Positions 56,716 to 64,000 of a DNA stretch of 64,000 nt are shown piece by piece. The translations under genes and the position numbers were made by a program. Every line of letters starts with the position of its first letter. Positions within the stretch are counted from its first letter, which is position 1. The notes beneath the pieces were generated by a model. The model was not told the origin of the DNA, made no database searches, and was given only the letters and a program-made list of their open reading frames with translations. The DNA lies in the NCBI GenBank assembly GCA_949373145.1, contig CASICI010000014.1, positions 1 to 64,000 of the forward strand, written 5' to 3'. Source of the DNA: an uncultured Phycisphaerales bacterium. Its GTDB lineage: Bacteria; Planctomycetota; Phycisphaerae; Phycisphaerales; SM1A02.

Positions 56716-57306
56716 ATGAACTCAATCACAGTCTATTGCTCGGCCTCCCAGGGCCTGGATTCGGGATTCAATGATGCTGCCGAAACGGTGGGACGTCTTC
56801 TCGCCGAGAACGGCATAGAGCTCGTCTACGGTGGCGGCGCCGTGGGACTCATGGGCGTGACCGCCAAGGCATGCAAGGCCGCCGGTGGAAAGGTGACCGG
56901 CATCATCACCAAGCACTTGATGGAATCGGAGCAAGGCTGGGACGGATGCGACGAACTGATCATCGTCGACTCGATGCGCCAGCGAAAACGCCAGCTGGTC
57001 GAGCTCGCCGAAGGCTTCATGGTCCTGCCCGGCGGACTGGGCACCTACGAGGAATTCTTCGAGACGTTGGTCGGACGCCTGCTCGAAGAGCATCAGAAGC
57101 CGATCGGAATTCTCAACGATCGAGGGCACTTCGATCCCATGATGGCGATGCTTCGGGATGGCATCGACAATCGATTCATCACCGAACCGACGATGGAACT
57201 GGTTCATGTCGATGACGACGCCGCGTCACTGCTGAAGCACCTGATCGAGGCGAAGCCCGTTGAGATCGACCCAGACCGCTTCTACCCAGCCCGAAGTGGC
57301 GAATGA
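56716..57306 (+). CDS. LOG-family (TIGR00730) nucleotide phosphoribohydrolase
   Basis: A 196-aa Rossmann-fold hydrolase with the paired motifs MRQRKRQLVELAEGFMVLPGGLGTYEEFFE, i.e. the PGGxGTxxE signature with upstream Arg, typical of the Lonely-Guy family. These cleave nucleoside 5'-monophosphates (cytokinin precursors or AMP-like substrates) to base plus ribose 5-phosphate. GGGAVGLMG near residue 38 binds phosphate. A likely housekeeping role in nucleotide turnover; cytokinin production should not be assumed. It is 36 nt upstream of lpxI on the same strand. Confidence 0.93.
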   Translation: MNSITVYCSASQGLDSGFNDAAETVGRLLAENGIELVYGGGAVGLMGVTAKACKAAGGKVTGIITKHLMESEQGWDGCDELIIVDSMRQRKRQLVELAEGFMVLPGGLGTYEEFFETLVGRLLEEHQKPIGILNDRGHFDPMMAMLRDGIDNRFITEPTMELVHVDDDAASLLKHLIEAKPVEIDPDRFYPARSGE

Positions 57307-57342
57307 GCCCCCCTGACCGGGGCCTCGGAGTATTCTTCGAAC

Positions 57343-58203
57343 ATGAGCGAGATCATCGGAGTCATTGCAGGCCAGGGACGACTTCCTGTCGCCGTGGCCG
57401 AAGGCATCCGAGCCTCGGGACGTCGCGTGTGCGGAATCGGTCTCGCCGGACACTACCCCCCCGAGCTCGTGCCTCTGTGTGACACGTTCCACACGGCAGG
57501 CGTCTTGCGTCTGGGTCGATGGGTCAGGAAGCTTCAGAAATCAGGCGCCAGGAAAGCCATCGTGGTCGGGCGGGTCGACAAAGGACGAATGCACGACCCG
57601 CTTCGCCTCTTCCGACAGATCCCCGATCTTCGTGCCGCACTCATCTGGTATCGTCATCTCAGACATGACAAGCGATCCTCGGTGGTGCTGGGCGCACTGG
57701 CCGACGAGCTTGAACGAGGCGGAATCACGTTGATCGACTCCACCACCTACATTCCGGAACACATGGCGACCAGCGGCGTGATGACCAGGCGAACGCCGAC
57801 TCAAGCCGAAGCCGCTGACCTTGAGTTCGGCTGGCGGATCCTCAGGGACACCGTCGAGCTCGAAATCGGACAGGCCATCACCGTTCGAGAACGGGACGTC
57901 ATCGGCGTCGAGGCGGTCGAAGGCACTGATCGCCTGATCGAACGCACGGGCACGCTCTGCCCTCGCAAAGGATGGACCCTGCTCAAGACCGCAAGCAACG
58001 ACCACGACATGCGCTCCGACGTCCCGACGGTGGGCGTGAACACCATCGAGAAGATGGCGAAGCATGGTGCGACCTGCCTTGCCGTGGGCGCTGGCAGGGT
58101 CATCCTTCTGGATCGACCGCAAGTGCTGGAAGCCGCCGAACGCGCCGGTATCACGATCGTGGGAGTCGGTGGCGAAAGCGACACCGGAAGCGACGGTGGC
58201 TGA
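57343..58203 (+). CDS. lpxI: UDP-2,3-diacylglucosamine diphosphatase LpxI
   Basis: Lipid A pathway enzyme that hydrolyses UDP-2,3-diacylglucosamine to lipid X, the LpxI alternative to LpxH. The 286-aa product matches the family (DUF1009) throughout: IGVIAGQGRLPVAVAEG, GKARKAIVVGRV-like VVGRVDKGRMH, IGQAITVRERDVIGVEAVEGTD, CPRKGWTLLKTASNDHDMRSDVPTVGVNTIEKM and ILLDRPQVLEAAERAG, with the catalytic Asp expected in the DMRSDVP segment. It implies a lipid-A-containing outer membrane. Its last eight bases overlap the start of the FtsJ-type methyltransferase gene. No other lpx gene is present. Confidence 0.93.
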   Translation: MSEIIGVIAGQGRLPVAVAEGIRASGRRVCGIGLAGHYPPELVPLCDTFHTAGVLRLGRWVRKLQKSGARKAIVVGRVDKGRMHDPLRLFRQIPDLRAALIWYRHLRHDKRSSVVLGALADELERGGITLIDSTTYIPEHMATSGVMTRRTPTQAEAADLEFGWRILRDTVELEIGQAITVRERDVIGVEAVEGTDRLIERTGTLCPRKGWTLLKTASNDHDMRSDVPTVGVNTIEKMAKHGATCLAVGAGRVILLDRPQVLEAAERAGITIVGVGGESDTGSDGG

Positions 58204-58798
58204 ACGACGCTTCGTCTCACGCGCGGGCGAGAAACTCGACCACGCCATCGAGGAATTCGAGGTCCGGGTGGAGGGACTCGCATGCGCCGATTTCGGTTGC
58301 AATGTCGGAGGATTCACGGACTGCCTGCTGAAACGGGGTGCGTCCTCGGTGATCGCGATCGAAACCGGCTACGGAGTGCTGGAATGGAAGCTGCGAAATG
58401 ATTCCCGAGTCGATGTCAGGGAACGAACGAACGCTCTGCACGCTGAGCCACCCGACACACCGGTTGACCTGGTGGTGATCGACCTGGCATGGACACCACA
58501 GAGGCTTGCGCTTCCGGCCGCGAACGCATGGCTTGGTCCTGAAGGCAGAATCCTCACCCTGGTAAAACCTCATTATGAGCTGCCAGAGGACATGAAAGAC
58601 CTTCTTGATCGTGGTTTCCTCCCTCAGGAACACGCCCCCGAAGTCCTCGAACGCACCCTCGAATCAGTCTCTGAAATGGGCTTCGAAGTTCTGGGAACCA
58701 CGCGTTCTCCTCTCGTCGGAGGCAAGACCTCTCGCAAGCGAGGGGTCCCGGGAAACATCGAGTATCTCGCGTTTCTGAAGCCTTTGAAAAAAGGCTGA
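58196..58798 (+). CDS. TlyA/FtsJ-like RNA methyltransferase lacking the S4 domain
   Basis: A SAM-dependent methyltransferase of 200 aa, starting at GTG 58196 (GGAAG six bases upstream) within the end of lpxI. FVSRAGEKLDHAIEEFEV is the junction sequence that in TlyA follows the S4 RNA-binding domain; CADFGCNVGGFTDCLLKRGASSVIAIETGYGVLEWKL is the SAM site and LVVIDLAWTPQRLALPAA the following acidic motif. TlyA normally has about 65 more residues at the N-terminus; a frame upstream stays open to 58064 but within lpxI and has no S4 features. Target RNA is therefore uncertain, with 16S/23S 2'-O-methylation a guess by family. Confidence 0.82.
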   Translation: MAERRFVSRAGEKLDHAIEEFEVRVEGLACADFGCNVGGFTDCLLKRGASSVIAIETGYGVLEWKLRNDSRVDVRERTNALHAEPPDTPVDLVVIDLAWTPQRLALPAANAWLGPEGRILTLVKPHYELPEDMKDLLDRGFLPQEHAPEVLERTLESVSEMGFEVLGTTRSPLVGGKTSRKRGVPGNIEYLAFLKPLKKG

Positions 58799-58836
58799 AA
58801 GAGGACTCCTCAAACACGTTTCAGAAGCGACGAAGA

Positions 58837-58871
58837 ATGCCGAATTCAGGTAGAATTCGACTGCTCGGCAT
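58837..58871. promoter_or_regulatory. Nested inverted repeats at the gyrA promoter
   Basis: An outer pair ATGCCGA (58837-58843) and TCGGCAT (58865-58871) encloses an inner pair CGAATTC (58841-58847) and GAATTCG (58853-58859). The inner repeat overlaps TAGAAT at 58851-58856, a plausible -10 box, about 70 nt before the gyrA start. No good -35 was found. Both pairs are perfect, and could be an operator covering the promoter. Confidence 0.4.
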
Positions 58872-58927
58872 GGTCCCTGAAGACCAACCGAAGATGAGTA
58901 CACGGACCAGAGGCAGGCACCCGATCG

Positions 58928-61534
58928 ATGATCGATGAAAACCCCTCCAACCCACCGACCGGAAACGACGATGGATCGACCGCGACCAGTCCGGAAGGCC
59001 CGCGCGATCGCATCGTCGATCTTGAAATCGAACGTGAACTTCACGATTCGTATCTGACCTATGCGATGAGCACGATCATGGATCGCGCGCTTCCGGATGT
59101 GCGTGACGGCCTGAAGCCCTCGCAGAGACGCATCCTCGTCGCGATGCACGACCTCAACCTCACGCCGGGCCGAAAGCACATCAAGTGCGCGAAGATCGCC
59201 GGCGACACCTCGGGCAACTACCACCCGCATGGCGAGAGCGTGATCTACCCCACCCTGGTCAACATGGGCCAGCACTGGAAGACCAGGGCACTGCTCGTCG
59301 ACAAGCAGGGAAACTTCGGTTCGATCGAAGGCGATCCACCGGCTGCGATGCGATACACGGAAGCACGCATGACGGCGGCAACCGTGGCGATGCTCGAAGA
59401 CATCAAGTTCGAGACCGTCGATTTCAAGCCCAACTACGACGACCGCCTCTTCGAGCCGGTCGTCCTGCCTGCGAAATTCCCCTGTCTCCTGGTCAATGGC
59501 TCCAGCGGCATCGCCGTGGGCATGGCCTCGAGCATGCCGCCGCACAACATCAACGAGATCTGCGACGCCATCGTCGCCATGCTGGACGATCCCGAGATCG
59601 ATCTCGCCCGGATTCTCGAGATCGTGCCAGGTCCGGATTTCCCCACCGGAGGTTCGATCATCGGCCGCCGTGGAATTCTCGAGGCCTACTCCACCGGTCG
59701 CGGCCGGGTCACGGTTCGTGGCAAGGTCAGGCATGAGGAACGCAAGGGACGCAACTACCTGATCATCGAAGAGATCCCCTACCAGGTGGTCCAATCGAAT
59801 CTGCTCGAGAAACTTGCCATCGAAGCCGGCAAGGACGGGCGCATCCCGGACATCGCCAACATCCACAACCACTCCGGGCGCAACGCTCAGACGAGAATTC
59901 TCGTGGAGCTGAAGCGTGGCGCCGACCCGCACGTTGTGGAACGTCAGATCTACCGGTTCACGCCGCTTCAATCGACGTTCTCGATCATCAACATCGCGTT
60001 GGTGAACAATCGCCCGAGAACGCTCTCGATCAAGCAGTTGATCCAGTGCTGGATCGAACACCGCTTCGAAGTGATCCGTCGCCGCACGGAATTCCTGCTT
60101 CGAAGAGCTCGCCAGGACGCCCACAAGCTGGAAGGCAAGATCTACGCGGTCTGTGAGATCGACGAAGTCATCAAGCTGATCAGATCATCTCGCACACGCG
60201 AAGAGGCGATCACACGACTTCAGGAGCGTGCCTTCAGAATCGCTCCGGACCATGAATACGCGACGCTCATTCCCAAACGCCTGCTCGAGGAATCCCAGAG
60301 CGAGCGTGGCGCCTTTCTCACCCACGTCCAGGCTGAAGCGATCGGCAACCTGCGTCTGATCCAGCTGACCGGACTCGAAATCGAGACACTCAGCGCGGAA
60401 CTCCAGAAGCTTCATGATGAGATCGAGAACTTCGAGTCGATTCTGAACGACAAGGAACGGGTCAGAACGATGATCCGTGAAGACTGTGCGGAGATCGCAG
60501 AGAAGTTCGCCGATCCCCGTCGAACCATCATCGAGGATGGTGACGCGGACGATTTCGAGATCGAAGCCCTGATTCAGGAACACGACGTCGTGGTCACGAT
60601 CTCACACGAGGGATATGTGAAACGACTGCCGGTCGACACCTACCGCTCGCAAGGTCGCGGAGGCACCGGTATTCGCGGAAGCCAGACGAAGGAAGACGAC
60701 TTCGTCGAACACGTCTTCGTCTCGACGACCCACACCGACCTGATGTGCTTCACCAACACCGGAAGAGTCTTCCGGATGAAGGTCTGGCAGATCCCGGAGA
60801 TGAGTCGCATCTCCCGAGGACGTCCGATTCAGAACCTGATCGAGCTTCGCAAGGGTGAGACCGTTCGCTTCTTCCTGCCGGTCAGCGACTTCGAAAAATC
60901 CGAGGACTACCTGTTCTTCGCCACTGCATCAGGCAAGGTCAAGCGCACCACCCTCAAGGACTACCGAAACGTCAACCGCAGCGGAATCATCGCCATCAAG
61001 CTGAATGACGACGACCATCTCGTGGGAGTCGTCCAGACGACCGGAGACAGTCACGTTCTGCTGGCCACTTCGAATGGGATGGCCATCCGATTCAATGAGG
61101 ATGATGCCCGAGTGATGGGCCGCTCCACCGCTGGCGTGAAGGGCATCGACATCGGATCGTCGGACAAGGTCGTCGGTCTCGTGCGATGTGATGCCGGAGA
61201 CGATCTCCTCACCGTGACCTGCAACGGCTACGGCAAGAGAACGAGCCTGGAAGACTACCTCGTTCGTTCCGAAGACGGTTCGACACGTCCCCAGGGCCGG
61301 GGTGGCAAGGGCAGACGTGACATCAGAACCAGTGATCGCAATGGCACCGTGGTGACCGTGAAGCCAGTGAGCGACCCGGACAGCGTGGTCTTCGTGACCC
61401 AGCACGGCCAGCTGATCAGAACGAATGTCTCGGAGATCTCACGCATCGGCCGCAATACCCAGGGCGTGCGAGTCGTCAGGCTGCGCGATGACGACTCCTT
61501 GATCGCGATGGCGAGAGTCGCCTCAGACGAATGA
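58928..61534 (+). CDS. gyrA: DNA gyrase subunit A
   Basis: Breakage-reunion subunit of DNA gyrase, 868 aa. The winged-helix core has [41 protein letters not shown] and the catalytic tyrosine in AAMRYTEAR. The C-terminal beta-pinwheel has the GyrA-box [13 protein letters not shown], which distinguishes gyrase from topoisomerase IV, and a second similar glycine-rich sequence [11 protein letters not shown] in the last blade. In the quinolone-determining loop, Ser83 (E. coli numbering) is kept while Asp87 is Pro and Asp82 is Glu. A 30-residue disordered N-terminal extension precedes the domain. gyrB is not in the window. Confidence 0.96.
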   Translation: MIDENPSNPPTGNDDGSTATSPEGPRDRIVDLEIERELHDSYLTYAMSTIMDRALPDVRDGLKPSQRRILVAMHDLNLTPGRKHIKCAKIAGDTSGNYHPHGESVIYPTLVNMGQHWKTRALLVDKQGNFGSIEGDPPAAMRYTEARMTAATVAMLEDIKFETVDFKPNYDDRLFEPVVLPAKFPCLLVNGSSGIAVGMASSMPPHNINEICDAIVAMLDDPEIDLARILEIVPGPDFPTGGSIIGRRGILEAYSTGRGRVTVRGKVRHEERKGRNYLIIEEIPYQVVQSNLLEKLAIEAGKDGRIPDIANIHNHSGRNAQTRILVELKRGADPHVVERQIYRFTPLQSTFSIINIALVNNRPRTLSIKQLIQCWIEHRFEVIRRRTEFLLRRARQDAHKLEGKIYAVCEIDEVIKLIRSSRTREEAITRLQERAFRIAPDHEYATLIPKRLLEESQSERGAFLTHVQAEAIGNLRLIQLTGLEIETLSAELQKLHDEIENFESILNDKERVRTMIREDCAEIAEKFADPRRTIIEDGDADDFEIEALIQEHDVVVTISHEGYVKRLPVDTYRSQGRGGTGIRGSQTKEDDFVEHVFVSTTHTDLMCFTNTGRVFRMKVWQIPEMSRISRGRPIQNLIELRKGETVRFFLPVSDFEKSEDYLFFATASGKVKRTTLKDYRNVNRSGIIAIKLNDDDHLVGVVQTTGDSHVLLATSNGMAIRFNEDDARVMGRSTAGVKGIDIGSSDKVVGLVRCDAGDDLLTVTCNGYGKRTSLEDYLVRSEDGSTRPQGRGGKGRRDIRTSDRNGTVVTVKPVSDPDSVVFVTQHGQLIRTNVSEISRIGRNTQGVRVVRLRDDDSLIAMARVASDE

Positions 61535-61611
61535 CCCGATGAACAAGCCTTCGAATCGGACGTCGTCGATTCAAGGGGAACTGAACACCAACCGGCTCGG
61601 TGGAGAACCAC

Positions 61612-61953
61612 ATGCCTCTCGAAGAATGGTCCGAAGAAATCACGATCGCCTCCGTCGGAGACGAACCCGCTTTTTCAGAAGACATGGCCAATCTGTTGCA
61701 GAAACTCGATGAACGTGGAGACGGCTGCCCCGACGTCGTTCTCGACCTCGCTGCGGTTTCCTACCTCAACTCATCGAACATCGCCCAGATGCTTCGCCTT
61801 CGAAAGCGCCTGAACACCGCCGGCCGACAGATGCGAATCTGCTCGGTGGAGGACCAGGTCTGGGGTGTGTTGATGATCACCGGCCTCGACAAGATCTTCG
61901 AATTCACCGACGACGTCTCGACGGCATTGGCCTCGTTGCAGCTCTCGGCCTGA
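61612..61953 (+). CDS. STAS-domain protein (anti-sigma-factor antagonist-like)
   Basis: A 113-aa single STAS domain. The start at 61612 has GGAG seven bases before; a GTG at 61600 is also in frame. DVVLDLAAVSYLNSSNIAQMLRLRKRL lines up with the SpoIIAA phosphorylation loop (usual D-S-S-G); here the Asp is Asn and the Gly is Asn, while the phosphorylatable Ser is kept. Such proteins are substrates of SpoIIE-type phosphatases and partner kinases in partner switching. It lies between gyrA and exbD; no anti-sigma kinase is adjacent. Confidence 0.85.
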   Translation: MPLEEWSEEITIASVGDEPAFSEDMANLLQKLDERGDGCPDVVLDLAAVSYLNSSNIAQMLRLRKRLNTAGRQMRICSVEDQVWGVLMITGLDKIFEFTDDVSTALASLQLSA

Positions 61954-61967
61954 GGCTCGACACCACG

Positions 61968-62435
61968 GTGGCGCTCAGAAGAAGCCAACATGACGCTCGT
62001 ATCGAGATCACACCGATGATCGATGTGATCTTTCTTCTTCTGGTCTTCTTCATCTACGCCATGGTGCTGATGGTCCGAGTCGATCTCGTCCCGATGGAAC
62101 TGCACAGTTTCGAGACCGGTGAGCCTGCGCAACCAGCCCCGGCGGCGACCATCTCGATAGATCTTGCCGGCACGATCTTTTTCGATCGACAGGAAGTCGC
62201 GCTTTCGGAATTGGCCGGCAAGGTCCAGGAGCGGAAGATTCTTGATCCCGCCACGGTGATCTACCTTGCAGTGGCGGATGGCACCGGCACGACCGACCGC
62301 GCACCGATCCTTCAGGATGTCTGGGATCGCCTGAGACCGACGGGTCTCACGATCAATCTTGTGGGCAGACCGACTGATGCACCCAAGGGGATGCAGAAGA
62401 TGCCCGCGCCGACATCCGTGGAACCGACACCATGA
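61968..62435 (+). CDS. exbD: ExbD/TolR-type biopolymer transport protein
   Basis: A 155-aa inner-membrane protein starting at GTG 61968. Basic N-terminus (RRSQHDARIEITPMIDVIFLLLVFFIY) with the single helix carrying the essential Asp in MIDVIF; the remainder is periplasmic, with the ExbD fold and strands ending in VIYLAVADGTG. It forms part of a proton-driven motor normally made with ExbB. Its stop overlaps the tonB-like start by four bases. No exbB-like gene lies between gyrA and this gene, and the preceding gene is a STAS protein, so the motor partner must be elsewhere. The proline-rich C-terminus is unusual. Confidence 0.9.
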   Translation: MALRRSQHDARIEITPMIDVIFLLLVFFIYAMVLMVRVDLVPMELHSFETGEPAQPAPAATISIDLAGTIFFDRQEVALSELAGKVQERKILDPATVIYLAVADGTGTTDRAPILQDVWDRLRPTGLTINLVGRPTDAPKGMQKMPAPTSVEPTP

Positions 62436-63532
62436 CGTCGGCTCGAGACATTCGGAAACAGGACACCAGAAGAGGTCGAAAGGACACACGAATCCTTCTG
62501 GCAGGCCTGCTCTTTTCGATCGTCTTTCATCTGACATTCCTGCTGCCATTGGTGGTGGACATCTCCGATGAAGGGACTCAGGATCGCCTGATCGAACTGG
62601 CAAGTGCCATCGAACCACCTCCGCTTGAACCCGAACCCGAGGAACCCGTGCTCGGCATCGATGAATCGATGGCCAAGACGATGAATTGGATCGGGTACGA
62701 GGAGTACGAAGAACACCTGGCCCGGCTGAGTGAGAACGACCAGGCCGCGTTCGACATGGCGGATTCCGGTGGTGGAGGCGCTCCTCCCACCACGCCCAGC
62801 GAGATGGCGGAGTCACCGACCACGACCACGCCGACGAAGAAATCACAACCCGCTCCGCCTTCGATGACCGCACCGAACCCCGACAGTCGGACCGACCCTC
62901 TGGCCCCCAAAGCCGATGCGGTGAAGGATGCGCCGAAGACCGAGACCAGGGACCAACCGGAAAATGATCCGAAGGCGAAGGGTGACGACGCCGATCGCTC
63001 CGAAGGCAAGGCAGAGACCGAGGCCAAGGACACTGAAAAAAGCGACGAAGAGGCTCCAGACAAGGAGACTCCGGATCCGAAGACTCCTCCCGAACCAAGC
63101 GAACCCAAACCCCCGGCACCCGAACCCAAGCCGGGACCGAAGCCCGGTCCCGGAAGCGGCGAGGACGAGCCCGGGGATGCGACGACACCAGCGGACCGGG
63201 AATCGGATGCGACGAGTGTGATCGAGGTGCCACGCGAACTCTGGAATCGCGGCCGTCCGCTTGCCGCAGAGGGCGTCGAATTGCAGACACGCCGCCCGGT
63301 GCTGGACACGCTCACACAATTGAATGCCCGTTTCGGAAATCCTCTGGTGGAAATCAGCTTCGCACGGAACGGTCGCCCCACCAATGCCAGAATTCTCGAA
63401 TCGAGCGGAGACAACCGTCTCGATGAACCCATTCTCGATTCGCTCTACCGATGGCGCGCGAAAGGGAAGAAGCTTCAGGATCTCAAGGGCGAGGAGACCT
63501 TCGACGTCAAGCTGAGGATCCTGCTTCGCTGA
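62432..63532 (+). CDS. tonB: TonB-like energy transducer with long Pro/Glu/Lys linker
   Basis: A 366-aa protein: short basic N-terminus, membrane helix (ILLAGLLFSIVFHLTFLLPLVV, with the His that TonB-type helices need), an extended periplasmic linker (about 60-270) with EPPPLEPEPEEP and KPPAPEPKPGPKPGPG, and a C-terminal TonB_C-like domain (about 285-365: LDTLTQLNARFGNPLVEISFARNGRPTNARILESS and YRWRAKG). It transmits energy from ExbB-ExbD to an outer-membrane receptor. Coupled by ATGA to exbD. It converges on surE with 21 nt between. Confidence 0.85.
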   Translation: MTSARDIRKQDTRRGRKDTRILLAGLLFSIVFHLTFLLPLVVDISDEGTQDRLIELASAIEPPPLEPEPEEPVLGIDESMAKTMNWIGYEEYEEHLARLSENDQAAFDMADSGGGGAPPTTPSEMAESPTTTTPTKKSQPAPPSMTAPNPDSRTDPLAPKADAVKDAPKTETRDQPENDPKAKGDDADRSEGKAETEAKDTEKSDEEAPDKETPDPKTPPEPSEPKPPAPEPKPGPKPGPGSGEDEPGDATTPADRESDATSVIEVPRELWNRGRPLAAEGVELQTRRPVLDTLTQLNARFGNPLVEISFARNGRPTNARILESSGDNRLDEPILDSLYRWRAKGKKLQDLKGEETFDVKLRILLR

Positions 63533-63553
63533 GTTCGAACCGCTTCAAGGCAT

Positions 63554-64000
63554 TCAGCGAGCCTCGAGGCGCTCACGCCATGAATTCATCCGGGCATGAT
63601 CGGTCAGGTCGTAGCTGAGCGGAGTCACGGTCACCGAGCGATCAAGAAGAGCTTCCACATCGGACCCCTTCGCGGTGTGGTCGAATTCAAGCCCGCTCCC
63701 GCATGCCCAGTAGTAATCGCGTCCTGCCGGACTGACCCGATGTTCGTAGGTCGAGCCACCCGCGGCGGTGTTCATCTCCACGACATGCACGGGGGGCATG
63801 GGTGCATCGGCGGATTCGGTTCGTGGCACGTTCACGTTGATGACCGAATGCGGGTCGATCGAATGTTCGAGGACACGGTCGATGACCGTTCGTCCGATTT
63901 CGGCGGCACGATCGTAGAAGATTCGGTTTCGATCGCCGATGTGGAGACTCACGGCGATCGCTGGAATCCCGAGAAAGGCAGCCTCGATGGCGGCCGCCAC
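63554..64000 (-). CDS. surE: 5'/3'-nucleotidase SurE, C-terminal part (cut by window edge)
   Basis: Only the C-terminal 148 residues are in the window; the start and the metal-binding DDGI motif lie beyond base 64000. The opening AAAIEAAFLGIPAIAVSLH is the SurE helix following the GTV-A-A metal-binding segment, and FYDRAAEIGRTVIDRVL, VINVNVPRT, the tail strands YYWACGSGLEFDHTAKGSDVEALLDRSVTVTPLSYDLTD complete the family, including the G/D of the KGSD loop. SurE removes phosphate from nucleoside monophosphates as a stress-survival phosphatase. Convergent with tonB. Confidence 0.93.
   Translation of the reverse strand: MAAAIEAAFLGIPAIAVSLHIGDRNRIFYDRAAEIGRTVIDRVLEHSIDPHSVINVNVPRTESADAPMPPVHVVEMNTAAGGSTYEHRVSPAGRDYYWACGSGLEFDHTAKGSDVEALLDRSVTVTPLSYDLTDHARMNSWRERLEAR

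Noticed and set aside
1-64000. CRISPR arrays, insertion sequences, prophage or integron features
   Set aside because: No regularly spaced repeats, transposase, integrase or terminal repeats were seen; the only repetition is low-complexity coding sequence in infB, tonB and the HhH-tail gene.

Overview
The window reads as one stretch of chromosome from a Gram-negative-type bacterium with moderately high GC. It is most likely a member of the Planctomycetota, probably Phycisphaerae-like. The assignment rests on the combination of gene families (fused GldF/GldG ABC permease with DUF4340 partner, DUF1573 lipoprotein, LpxI, SurE, ExbD/TonB, a class I FbaB aldolase, a free-standing fusA, an H-NOX sensor) and is an inference, since no rRNA is present. 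I found no tRNA or rRNA gene, CRISPR array, transposase, integrase or phage gene. Nearly all the DNA is coding.

Layout. 0-9.3 kb: HPr tail, gpsA, a P1B-type metal ATPase with an unusual CPG motif, a FAS1-CIA30 exported protein, fbaB, a Na+/Ca2+ exchanger, mnmA, and a divergent RNase HII-like protein. 9.4-19.5 kb: fusA, a membrane SpoIIE-type phosphatase coupled to ribD, and on the minus strand a GldA-like ATPase / fused GldFG permease / DUF4340 transporter. 19.5-24.3 kb: signalling genes, namely a GAF-receiver protein facing an H-NOX gas sensor and its HNOBA-containing hybrid histidine kinase, then prmC. 24.4-31.5 kb: a small unknown, a glycosyltransferase, putA, a TauE/SafE permease and a DUF1573 lipoprotein. 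31.75-32.0 kb: what looks like an independent structured non-coding RNA with its own -10 box and terminator. 32.1-38.5 kb: an RpiR regulator divergent from a KamA-family aminomutase, both CoA-transferase subunits and a class III aminotransferase, with a thiolase convergent. Together these can be read as a route that moves an amino group from alpha to beta, removes it, and thiolyses the resulting beta-keto acid. 38.6-48.2 kb: efp, then a minus-strand translation operon (nusA-infB-rbfA-HhH protein-yebC-acyP-lipoprotein-TVP38). 48.7-52.8 kb: fliM, an unknown membrane protein and a DsbD-type reductase. 53-64 kb: an O-antigen-ligase-like protein and a WecA/MraY-family transferase, LOG, lpxI, an FtsJ-type methyltransferase, gyrA, STAS, exbD-tonB and the end of surE.

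Sequence quality matters here. Between about 35.05 and 51.35 kb nine genes carry about 22 single-base indels (18 apparent insertions, 4 deletions), including essential nusA. Outside that interval every gene reads cleanly. I treat these as probable base-calling or assembly errors rather than real pseudogenes, and give the span of each gene as it would read after correction.

The observations I find most worth following are the predicted beta-amino-acid catabolic locus with a candidate RpiR operator, the free-standing structured RNA at 31.76-32.0 kb, the H-NOX/HNOBA kinase pair, the RNase HII-like protein with DEAGYG in place of DEAGRG, a helix-hairpin-helix glycosylase-like protein with a histone-H1-like lysine tail, and a 16-bp hairpin in the nusA leader whose mismatches become G.U pairs only on the transcribed strand.
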